DNA from: an uncultured Collinsella sp.
GTDB lineage: Bacteria > Actinomycetota > Coriobacteriia > Coriobacteriales > Coriobacteriaceae
Assembly (NCBI GenBank): GCA_900547855.1
Contig: URIK01000115.1
Coordinates: forward strand, 1-5,701
DNA: 5,701 nt
Direction: 5' to 3'
Positions 1-5,652 of this stretch are shown piece after piece. Positions within the stretch are counted from its first letter, which is position 1. The number at the start of each line of letters is the position of its first letter. The notes below the pieces were generated by a model. That model saw only the letters and a list, made by a program, of their open reading frames with translations. It did not search any database and was not told where the DNA came from. The position numbers and the translations under genes are program-made.

Positions 1-48
1 TCTACACTCGACTAGTCGTCGGCAGCGTCAGATGTGTATAAGAGACAG
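1..48 (+). other. Illumina Nextera adapter, i5 side (artefact)
   Basis: This is synthetic library sequence, not genomic. Bases 1-7 are the end of the P5 primer (TCTACAC). Bases 8-15 (TCGACTAG) sit where the i5 index belongs. Bases 16-29 are the Nextera read-1 adapter, and bases 30-48 are the 19-bp Tn5 mosaic end (AGATGTGTATAAGAGACAG). Genomic sequence starts at base 49. Open frames running through this stretch give peptides such as MCIRDR or LLYTSDAADD, which are translated adapter and should not be annotated. Confidence 0.98.
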
Positions 49-830
49 GACCTGCGCGTATGCCGCTCTTCGATCACCTGGGAGAGCTCCGTCGCCGCCT
101 GACCATCGTGGTCGTCTCGGTGTTTGCCGCCGCTATCGTGCTGTACTTCGCCACGCCCGTGGTGCTCGACATCCTGGAAGACCCCATTCGCTCCTTTGTG
201 CCGGACGGCAAGTTCTACATCACCACCACGCTCGGTGGCTTTGGTCTGCGCTTCTCGCTGGCCATCAAGATGGCCGTGGTCATGTGCACGCCCATGATTA
301 TCTGGCAGATTCTGGCGTTTTTCCTGCCGGCGCTTCGCCCCAACGAGCGCAAGTGGGTTGTGCCCACGGTGCTCGCCTCGACGGTGCTGTTCTTCCTGGG
401 CGCAATCTTTTGCTACTTCATCATCATCCCGGCGGGCTTTGAGTGGCTCATCGGCGAAACTTCGGCCGTCGCCACGGCGCTGCCCGACCTGGAGAACTAC
501 GTCAACATGGAGCTGCTCTTTATGATCGGCTTTGGTGTGGCGTTTGAGCTGCCACTCATCATCTTTTACCTGTCCGTCTTCCATATCGTGTCTTACGCGG
601 CCTTCCGCAGTGCCTGGCGTTACGTATACGTTGGCCTGCTTGTGGGCTCGGCTGTGATTACGCCCGACGGCTCGCCCGTTACGCTGGGCCTCATGTATGG
701 CGCCCTGCTCTCGCTCTACGAGATTTCGCTTGCCATCGCTCGTGTGGTCATTACCGCGCGCGAGGGCAAGGAGGGCTTGTTTGTGAGCCGTCTGGACCTG
801 TTCTCGGACGATGAGGACGACGAGGAGTAA
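49..830 (+). CDS. tatC: Sec-independent protein translocase subunit TatC (5' truncated)
   Basis: TatC is the multi-spanning membrane core of the twin-arginine translocase. It binds the RR signal peptide of folded precursors and recruits TatA for export. The 256 residues counted from the ATG at 60 align by eye along almost the whole of E. coli TatC. The N-terminal HLGELR motif (E9) comes first, then F87 and E96 in the FFLPALRPNER loop, equivalent to E. coli F94 and E103 of the signal-peptide site. The FELP motif carries E163, equivalent to E170. About six hydrophobic segments are visible, roughly at residues 14-34, 67-92, 99-123, 150-172, 187-202 and 208-224. The frame is open back to the adapter (preceding codons read P-A-R), and MPLFDHL is usually slightly internal in this family. 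The true start is therefore probably a few codons off the window and the ATG at 60 may not be used. The C-terminus is very acidic (SDDEDDEE). It is the first of four closely spaced + strand genes. Confidence 0.95.
822..827 (+). promoter_or_regulatory. Ribosome binding site of hypA, inside the end of tatC
   Basis: GAGGAG lies 9 bases before the hypA ATG at 837. It is formed by the last two glutamate codons of tatC, so the acidic tail of TatC also encodes the hypA Shine-Dalgarno sequence. With only 6 bases between the tatC stop and the hypA start, translation of the two genes is probably coupled (inference). Confidence 0.75.
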
Positions 831-836
831 ATCGGT

Positions 837-1193
837 ATGCACGAGGTTGGCATTGTCAACGGCATACTCGATACAGTGATTCGCGCGGCGCGTGGGGCGG
901 GGGCCTCGCGCGCCGGTTTGGTAACGCTGCGTATCGGGGATATGACCGAGGTGGTGCGCGAGGCGCTCGACTTTGCGTGGGAGACGTTCCGCGACGAGGA
1001 CCCGCTCACGCGCGGCTGCGAGCTTGCCGTGGAGGAAGTCCATCCACAAAGCGAGTGTCTGGACTGCGGTGAGGTCTTCGATCATGACCGTTTCCATTGC
1101 CGCTGCCCCCAATGTGGCGGCGCCAACGTGCGCCTGCTGCACGGCCGCGAGCTCGACATCGCAAGTATCGAAATCGAAACCCCCGACGATTAG
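837..1193 (+). CDS. hypA: Hydrogenase nickel incorporation protein HypA
   Basis: HypA is the small nickel metallochaperone that works with the GTPase HypB to insert Ni(II) into the large subunit of [NiFe]-hydrogenases in the cytoplasm. In some species it also serves urease. The protein has 118 residues, the normal family length. It begins with M-H-E, the family's nickel site (N-terminal amine, H2 and E3). The structural zinc site is present as two CxxC pairs, C74/C77 and C90/C93, separated by 12 residues. Two further cysteines, C61 and C88, are not part of this motif. The ending LHGRELDIASIEIE matches the family's C-terminal strand. The ATG at 837 is fixed by the MHE motif and by GAGGAG 9 bases upstream. 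It starts 6 bases after tatC and is followed 55 bases later by hypB, its known partner. Confidence 0.96.
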   Translation: MHEVGIVNGILDTVIRAARGAGASRAGLVTLRIGDMTEVVREALDFAWETFRDEDPLTRGCELAVEEVHPQSECLDCGEVFDHDRFHCRCPQCGGANVRLLHGRELDIASIEIETPDD

Positions 1194-1233
1194 CCCGCCA
1201 GCCACCTGGGGACGGGGTATAAAGGGGCCAAAG

Positions 1234-1240
1234 TAAGGAG
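1234..1240 (+). promoter_or_regulatory. Ribosome binding site deciding the hypB start
   Basis: TAAGGAG ends 8 bases before the ATG at 1249. An in-frame GTG at 1240 would extend the protein by three residues, but its G is the last base of this Shine-Dalgarno sequence, so it cannot be the start served by it. The ATG at 1249 is preferred. Confidence 0.85.
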
Positions 1241-1248
1241 TGCCGAGT

Positions 1249-1932
1249 ATGGCCGAGAAAACGATTGATATCGCATCGCCGATTCTGTCGCGCAATGAGC
1301 GCCTGGCAGATCAGCTGCGTCAGCGATTTAAAGAGACAAACACCTATGTGATCAATGTGCTGTCGAGCCCCGGTTCGGGCAAGACCACTACGATTCTGGG
1401 CACCAACGAGCGCCTGCGCGACAAGGCGGGCCTGCGTTGCGCCGTCATCGAGGGCGATATCGCCTCGGACGTCGACGCCATTACCATGAAGGAAGCCGGC
1501 ATGCCCGCCATCCAAATCAATACGGGCGGCCTGTGCCACCTCGAGGGCAACATGATCATGGAAGCCGTTGACGCGTTCGACCAGGCCGTTGGGCTCGATA
1601 ACATCGACGTCATTTTTATCGAAAACGTGGGCAACTTGGTCTGTCCGGTCGACTTTGACCTGGGTGAGAACCTGTCCATCATGATCCTCTCGGTGCCCGA
1701 GGGCGACGACAAGCCCATCAAGTACCCGGGCATCTTCCAACACGCCGGCGCGCAGCTGCTCAACAAGGTCGATGTGGCCCCGGCTTTCGATTTTGACATG
1801 GATAGGTATACTAAGACACTCGATGACCTCAATCCGCAGGCGCCGCGGTTTGCCGTGAGCGCGCGCAAGGGCGAGGGCATGGATGCCTGGTGCGATTGGC
1901 TCATCGGGCAGATTGAGCAAGCAAGGGCGTAA
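1249..1932 (+). CDS. hypB: Hydrogenase nickel incorporation GTPase HypB
   Basis: HypB is a SIMIBI-class GTPase that drives nickel transfer, with HypA, into the [NiFe]-hydrogenase large subunit. The 227 residues cover the G domain. The P-loop is SSPGSGKTT (39-47), identical at these positions to E. coli HypB. The EGD motif is at 68-70. The metal-site pair C96-H97 lies in NTGGLCHLE, and ENVGNLVCP (125-133) carries C132 of the nickel/zinc site at the dimer interface. KYPGIF is at 158-163, and the base-specificity motif NKVD is at 172-175. The N-terminus is short: it has neither the CxxCGC high-affinity nickel motif of E. coli HypB nor a histidine-rich nickel-storage stretch, so this is the minimal form of the family. 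It lies 55 bases after hypA and 54 bases before the topoisomerase gene, on the same strand. Confidence 0.97.
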   Translation: MAEKTIDIASPILSRNERLADQLRQRFKETNTYVINVLSSPGSGKTTTILGTNERLRDKAGLRCAVIEGDIASDVDAITMKEAGMPAIQINTGGLCHLEGNMIMEAVDAFDQAVGLDNIDVIFIENVGNLVCPVDFDLGENLSIMILSVPEGDDKPIKYPGIFQHAGAQLLNKVDVAPAFDFDMDRYTKTLDDLNPQAPRFAVSARKGEGMDAWCDWLIGQIEQARA

Positions 1933-1975
1933 GTCGGCCGCCATACGGGCGGGCGTAGCCGCAGAGATACGAGAT

Positions 1976-1980
1976 AGGAG
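1976..1980 (+). promoter_or_regulatory. Ribosome binding site for the TTG-started topoisomerase
   Basis: AGGAG sits 6 bases before the TTG at 1987. An in-frame TAG stop at 1975-1977 overlaps it, and no other start codon lies between that stop and the TTG. The conserved N-terminal motif LIIAEK begins two residues after the TTG. TTG is therefore the only workable start. Confidence 0.85.
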
Positions 1981-1986
1981 CCTCTT

Positions 1987-4584
1987 TTGAAGCTCATCAT
2001 CGCCGAGAAAAACGACGCCGCGCGTCAGATCGCCGAGCGGCTGTCCACGGGTAAGCCCAAAAAGGACAAGGTGTACAACACCGCCATCTACCGTTTTGAG
2101 TGGAAGGGCGAGGAGTGCGTGACGATCGGTCTTGCCGGTCACATCCTGGCGCCCGATTTTTGCGACAGCGTGCTGTTCGATAAAAAGCTGGGCTGGTATT
2201 CGGTCACCGAGGACGGCGAGATGCTGCCGGCCGACATACCCGATGGCCTGGCGCGTCCGCCCTACGACACCAAGCGTAAACCGTTCCTTGCCGACGGCAT
2301 TTCCATCAAGGGCTGGAAGCTCGAGAGCCTGCCTTACCTCACCTGGGCACCCGTCATTAAGCTACCGGCCGAGAAGGAGCTCATTCGTTCGCTCAAGAAC
2401 CTGGCTAAGAAGTCCGACAGCGTCATCATCGCCACGGACTTCGACCGCGAGGGCGAGCTGATCGGTTCGGACGCTCTCAACAAGGTGCGCGAGGTGGCGC
2501 CCGACTTGCCGGTTGCCCGCGCCCAGTACTCTTCGTTTACCAAGGCCGAGATCACGCACGCCTTCGATAATCTCGTCTCACTCGACCAGAATCTAGCCGA
2601 CGCCGGTGAGAGCCGCCAGCATATCGACCTCATTTGGGGCGCGGTGCTCACGCGCTATCTGACGCTCGCCAAGTTCGGCGGCTTTGGTAACGTGCGCTCT
2701 GCCGGCCGCGTGCAGACGCCGACGCTCGCCCTGGTGGTCGAGCGCGAGCGCGAGCGCATGGCGTTTGTGCCCGAGGACTATTGGCAGATCCGCGGCATGG
2801 GTGCCGCGCAGGGCGCTGCCGAGGACGACCGCTTTAAGATCGCGCACAAGACGGCGCGTTTTACCGACAAGGATGCTGCCGAGACGGCGTACGGCCATGT
2901 CGACGGCGCCAAGACGGCGACCGTTGCCGCGGTGACCAAGCGCTCGCGTAAGCAGCAGCCGCCCACGCCGTTTGCGACGACCTCGCTGCAGGCTGCCGCC
3001 GCGGCCGAGGGCATCTCGCCTGCGCGTACGATGCGCATCGCCGAGTCCCTCTACATGGCCGGTCTCATCAGCTACCCGCGTGTCGATAATACCGTGTACC
3101 CTGCGACGCTCGATCTGGGCGCCGTGGTGAGCGACTTGGCAAAGATCAACCCGGCGCTGGCGCCCGTGTGCAAAAAGGTGCTCGCCGGTCCCATGAAGCC
3201 CACGCGCGGCAAAGTCGAGACCACCGACCACCCGCCTATCTACCCCACGGGCGAGGGCGATCCGTCCACGCTCGACGGCGGTCAGCGCAAGCTCTACGAC
3301 CTCATCGCCCGCCGCTTCCTGGCAACGCTTATGGGTCCCGCGACCATCGAGAACACCAAGCTCGAGCTCGACGTGAACGGCGAGCCGTTCGTGGCCTCGG
3401 GCGACGTGCTCGTGACCCCTGGCTTCCGCGAGGCCTACCCGTACGGACTCAAGCGCGACGAGCAGATGCCGCCGCTTGAGCAGGGCGATACGGTCGACGT
3501 GTTCGACATTAAGCTCGAGGCCAAGCAGACCGAGCCGCCCGCACGCTACAGCCAGGGCAAGCTCGTGCAGGAGATGGAAAAGCGCGGCCTGGGTACCAAG
3601 TCCACGCGCGCGAGCATCATCGAGCGCCTGTATGCCGTGCGCTATCTCAAAAATGATCCCGTTGAGCCGAGCCAGCTGGGCATCGCCATCATCGACGCGC
3701 TGACGCAGTTTGCCCCGCGCATCACGAGCCCCGATATGACCAGCGAGCTCGATGGCGATATGACCCGTGTGGAGCGCGGCGAGGATACCGAAGAGCATGT
3801 CGTGACGCACTCGCGCGCGCTGCTGGCTGGCGTGCTCGACGAGCTGCTCAAGCACACGCAGGAGCTGGGCGACGCCATCAGCGATGCCGTCACGGCCGAT
3901 GCGCGCGTGGGCGCCTGCCCCAAGTGCGGCAAGGACCTGGTTATGAAGACGAGCGCCAAGACCCGCGGCAGCTTTATCGGCTGCATGGGCTGGCCCGACT
4001 GCGACGTGACCTATCCAGTGCCGAGTGGCGTCAAGGTAAGCCCGCTCGAGGGCGAGGCGGCCGTGTGCCCCGAGTGCGGCGCGCCGCGCATTAAGTGTCA
4101 GCCGTTCCGCCAAAAGGCCTTCGAGATTTGCGTGAACCCCACGTGCCCCACCAACTACGAGCCCGACCTTAAGGTGGGCGAGTGCAAGGTGTGCGCCGAG
4201 GCAGGACGCCATGGCGACCTAATCGCGCACAAGAGCGAGAAGAGCGGCAAGCGTTTTATCCGCTGCACCAACTACGATGACTGTGGCGTGAGCTATCCGC
4301 TGCCGGCGCGTGGCAAGCTCGAGGCGACGGGCGAGACCTGCCCCGAGTGCGGCGCCCCCATCGTGGTGGTCAACACCGCGCGCGGCCCGTGGCGCATCTG
4401 CGTGAACATGGACTGCCCGACCAAGGAGAAGAAGCCCGCCCGCGGCCGCAAGACCACGACCAAGACGAGCACGGCGAAGAAGACCACGGCAGCAAAGAAG
4501 ACGACGGCTGCGAAGAAGACCACGGCGGCCAAAAAGACGACGGCCAAGAAGTCGACTACCAAAAAGACCGCTGCCGACAAGTAG
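1987..4584 (+). CDS. topA: Type IA DNA topoisomerase, archaeal-TopA-like, with four zinc ribbons and a Lys-rich tail
   Basis: This enzyme relaxes negative supercoils by cutting one strand through a 5'-phosphotyrosine link, with Mg2+ held by the TOPRIM domain. The 865 residues show, in order: a TOPRIM start LIIAEKNDAA with catalytic E7; the acidic triad D151, D153 and E155 in ATDFDREGE; RSAGRVQTPTLALV (237-250); the active-site segment ISYPRVDNTVYP with Y363 and R365; HPPIYPT (415-421); and QGKLVQEMEKRGLGTKSTRA (523-542). Four C4 zinc ribbons follow (C644/647/666/672, C694/697/715/720, C733/736/760/766 and C785/788/805/810), then a Lys/Thr/Ala tail from about 814. The N-terminus and the YPRxDNTVY motif resemble archaeal TopA more than E. 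coli TopA or TopB. It is probably a second type IA enzyme beside a bacterial TopA encoded elsewhere (inference), so the symbol means the archaeal-type family. The start is a TTG with AGGAG 6 bases upstream. It is the last gene before a strong hairpin. Confidence 0.93.
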   Translation: MKLIIAEKNDAARQIAERLSTGKPKKDKVYNTAIYRFEWKGEECVTIGLAGHILAPDFCDSVLFDKKLGWYSVTEDGEMLPADIPDGLARPPYDTKRKPFLADGISIKGWKLESLPYLTWAPVIKLPAEKELIRSLKNLAKKSDSVIIATDFDREGELIGSDALNKVREVAPDLPVARAQYSSFTKAEITHAFDNLVSLDQNLADAGESRQHIDLIWGAVLTRYLTLAKFGGFGNVRSAGRVQTPTLALVVERERERMAFVPEDYWQIRGMGAAQGAAEDDRFKIAHKTARFTDKDAAETAYGHVDGAKTATVAAVTKRSRKQQPPTPFATTSLQAAAAAEGISPARTMRIAESLYMAGLISYPRVDNTVYPATLDLGAVVSDLAKINPALAPVCKKVLAGPMKPTRGKVETTDHPPIYPTGEGDPSTLDGGQRKLYDLIARRFLATLMGPATIENTKLELDVNGEPFVASGDVLVTPGFREAYPYGLKRDEQMPPLEQGDTVDVFDIKLEAKQTEPPARYSQGKLVQEMEKRGLGTKSTRASIIERLYAVRYLKNDPVEPSQLGIAIIDALTQFAPRITSPDMTSELDGDMTRVERGEDTEEHVVTHSRALLAGVLDELLKHTQELGDAISDAVTADARVGACPKCGKDLVMKTSAKTRGSFIGCMGWPDCDVTYPVPSGVKVSPLEGEAAVCPECGAPRIKCQPFRQKAFEICVNPTCPTNYEPDLKVGECKVCAEAGRHGDLIAHKSEKSGKRFIRCTNYDDCGVSYPLPARGKLEATGETCPECGAPIVVVNTARGPWRICVNMDCPTKEKKPARGRKTTTKTSTAKKTTAAKKTTAAKKTTAAKKTTAKKSTTKKTAADK
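3916..4416 (+). repeat. Duplicated two-zinc-ribbon module inside the topoisomerase
   Basis: Ribbons 1 and 3 resemble each other (GSFIGCMGWPDCDVTYPVP against KRFIRCTNYDDCGVSYPLP). Ribbons 2 and 4 also match (CPECGAP, then ICVNPTCPT against ICVNMDCPT). The offsets are nearly equal, 89 residues for the first pair and 91 for the second, as expected from tandem duplication of an A-B module. At DNA level 17 bases are identical at 4066-4082 and 4339-4355. Confidence 0.75.
4477..4566 (+). repeat. In-frame 18-base tandem repeat encoding KKTTAA units
   Basis: Three consecutive 18-base units encode KKTTAA. They are followed by shorter variants KKTTA and KKSTT and a final KK, covering residues 831-860 of the topoisomerase. 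Synonymous codons differ between units (AAG/AAA, ACC/ACG, GCA/GCT/GCG/GCC), so the protein repeat is kept although the DNA copies have drifted. Such basic tails, like that of histone H1, bind DNA non-specifically. Confidence 0.85.
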
Positions 4585-4603
4585 CCGAGCACATATAGAC
4601 ATG

Positions 4604-4645
4604 GTGGGGCGGGGCGCGCAAATGCAAATGCGCGCCCCGCCCCAC
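4604..4645. terminator. Perfect 17-bp GC-rich hairpin after the topoisomerase gene
   Basis: The arms 4604-4620 (GTGGGGCGGGGCGCGCA) and 4629-4645 are exact reverse complements around the 8-base loop AATGCAAA. The hairpin starts 19 bases after the topoisomerase stop and lies between converging genes, as expected of a terminator possibly serving both strands. No good U-tract follows in either direction (TTCTA on the + side), so an intrinsic terminator of classical form is not proven. It could act mainly to stabilise the 3' end of the mRNA. Confidence 0.7.
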
Positions 4646-4652
4646 TTCTAAG

Positions 4653-4715
4653 TTGCGGTGAAATAGGGACTGTTTTTGCTGGTAAAAGGCCTAATCAATC
4701 CCTATTTTACCGCAA
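4653..4715. repeat. 63-base palindromic element with 17-bp arms
   Basis: The arm 4653-4669 (TTGCGGTGAAATAGGGA) is the reverse complement of 4699-4715 except at one position, which is a G-U wobble in a + strand transcript. The 29-base interior includes a run of five T and a run of four A. On the + strand the right arm is followed by GTTTTGATC, so it could serve as a backup terminator. The long arms and long interior also fit a small dispersed element of REP or MITE type; copy number elsewhere is unknown. It begins 7 bases after the preceding hairpin and ends 20 bases before the stop of the opposite gene. Confidence 0.65.
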
Positions 4716-4735
4716 GTTTTGATCAGTTGTTGAGA

Positions 4736-5652
4736 TTACTTTACCTCGACGGGTGCGGCGCCGGGGTAGCGGTCCTCAAAGTCCAGACGGTATTTGTTGT
4801 CGTTGGTGCCCGCTACGTTGTCGCGCGCCAGCGGCGCCACGATCTCGTCCTTGTGGTTGGCGGGACTGGAGTACTCAAGGCTGATCTCCCAGGCATCGCA
4901 AATCACGTCGATGCGATTCTCCAGGTCGTCGTAGAGCGTGATGATGTCTTTCCACGAGCCGTAATTCTGCGAGTCGATGGGAACATCCAGGTCCTCGACC
5001 TCGTCCTTGAGGTCGTCGATCTGATCCTCGAGCGCCTCGGCGGCATCGCTGGCCGACTGACGCGAGCTTCGGTCATCCTTAAGGTAATACGTGTTGAATG
5101 TGGTGGCGCAGTCGCGGACCTGCTGGTCAAGATCGGAGAGCCTGCTGTAGTAGGAGCTCAGCTGGTCGTAGACGTTCTGCTCGCTGATGGTGGCGGCATC
5201 GTGGGCGTCATCGTCATCATCGTCAAACTTGTTGGGGTCGCCCTTAACGGAGACGTCATCGTCGTCGATTTTGACCTTTTCGATCGTCGTGCCCTTGGTA
5301 TCATCGGCGCCCTTGTCGAAAGGTTTGATCATAAAGAACACGACCAGCGCGATAATCACGACGACTAGCGCGGCGATGATGCCGATGAACAGGGCGTTGT
5401 TGTTTTTGGGGGCAGTAGGCGCACCGGCCTGCGGAGCAGTGGTCGGAATGGGTTGCTGAGCCGCGGCGTTGGCCGCCGCCCATTGCTGCGTCGTGCCGAC
5501 TTCGGGCTGGGGAGCGGGCACGGGCTGATGGGCGGACTGCACGGTCACGTCCGCCTGCGCATCCTCTTGCGATTGAGAGGCCTGGCCATCATCGGTTACC
5601 GGCGTTCCGCAGCTGGTGCAAAAACGCTCGTCGTCATTCAGAAGCTTGCCGC
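4736..5652 (-). CDS. Zinc-ribbon single-pass membrane protein of unknown function (5' truncated)
   Basis: The specific family was not recognised. The frame stays open to the adapter junction, giving 304 visible residues counted from the codon at 5650-5648. The visible start, GKLLNDDERFCTSCGTPV, is the second half of a short N-terminal zinc ribbon (C11 and C14). The first CxxC should lie just outside; the cut codon ends in GC, which fits Cys. Then come a Pro/Gln/Ala-rich linker (about 35-82), one transmembrane helix (about 86-106, ALFIGIIAALVVVIIALVVF), a strongly acidic stretch with a six-Asp run at 143-148, and a C-terminal helical, probably coiled-coil region (about 155-225). C181 and C251 could form a disulfide if this part is outside the cell. 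The likely topology is ribbon inside and C-terminus outside (inference). A GTG at 5548 is an internal start that would drop the ribbon and is unlikely to be real. It converges on the topoisomerase gene with 151 bases between stops. Confidence 0.82.

Noticed and set aside
32..442. + strand open frame starting in the adapter (MCIRDR...)
   Set aside because: Its start is inside the Nextera sequence and the remainder is an out-of-frame reading of tatC.
1218..1223. TATAAA as a -10 promoter box for hypB
   Set aside because: No -35 resembling TTGACA lies about 17 bases upstream and the gene spacing fits an operon; it is kept only as a low-interest observation.
1240..1248. GTG at 1240 as the hypB start
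   Set aside because: It overlaps the Shine-Dalgarno TAAGGAG, while the ATG at 1249 has ideal 8-base spacing.
12..1295. Long - strand open frame (427 codons) overlapping tatC, hypA and the start of hypB
   Set aside because: It ends inside the adapter (LLYTSDAADD is translated adapter), is low-complexity in Arg, His and Gly, and lies opposite three well-recognised genes. It is a product of GC-rich codon bias.
2593..4212. 539-codon - strand open frame opposite the topoisomerase
   Set aside because: The composition (His, Arg, Ala, Leu, Gly) is typical of the antisense of GC-rich genes, no domain is recognisable, and the + strand carries all topoisomerase motifs through this interval.
5205..5226. 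ATC/GTC trinucleotide run as a microsatellite
   Set aside because: It is short, imperfect, and simply encodes the six-Asp run on the - strand.
4676..5368. 230-codon + strand open frame rich in Val and Ile
   Set aside because: It is the antisense of the Asp-rich zinc-ribbon membrane protein; GAC and GAT codons read backwards as GTC and ATC give false hydrophobic runs.
49..5652. CRISPR array, tRNA or rRNA gene, insertion sequence, or defence island
   Set aside because: No regularly spaced repeats, tRNA-like cloverleaf, rRNA signature, transposase or nuclease motifs were seen. The only gap over 100 bases is 4585-4735, which the two palindromes largely fill.
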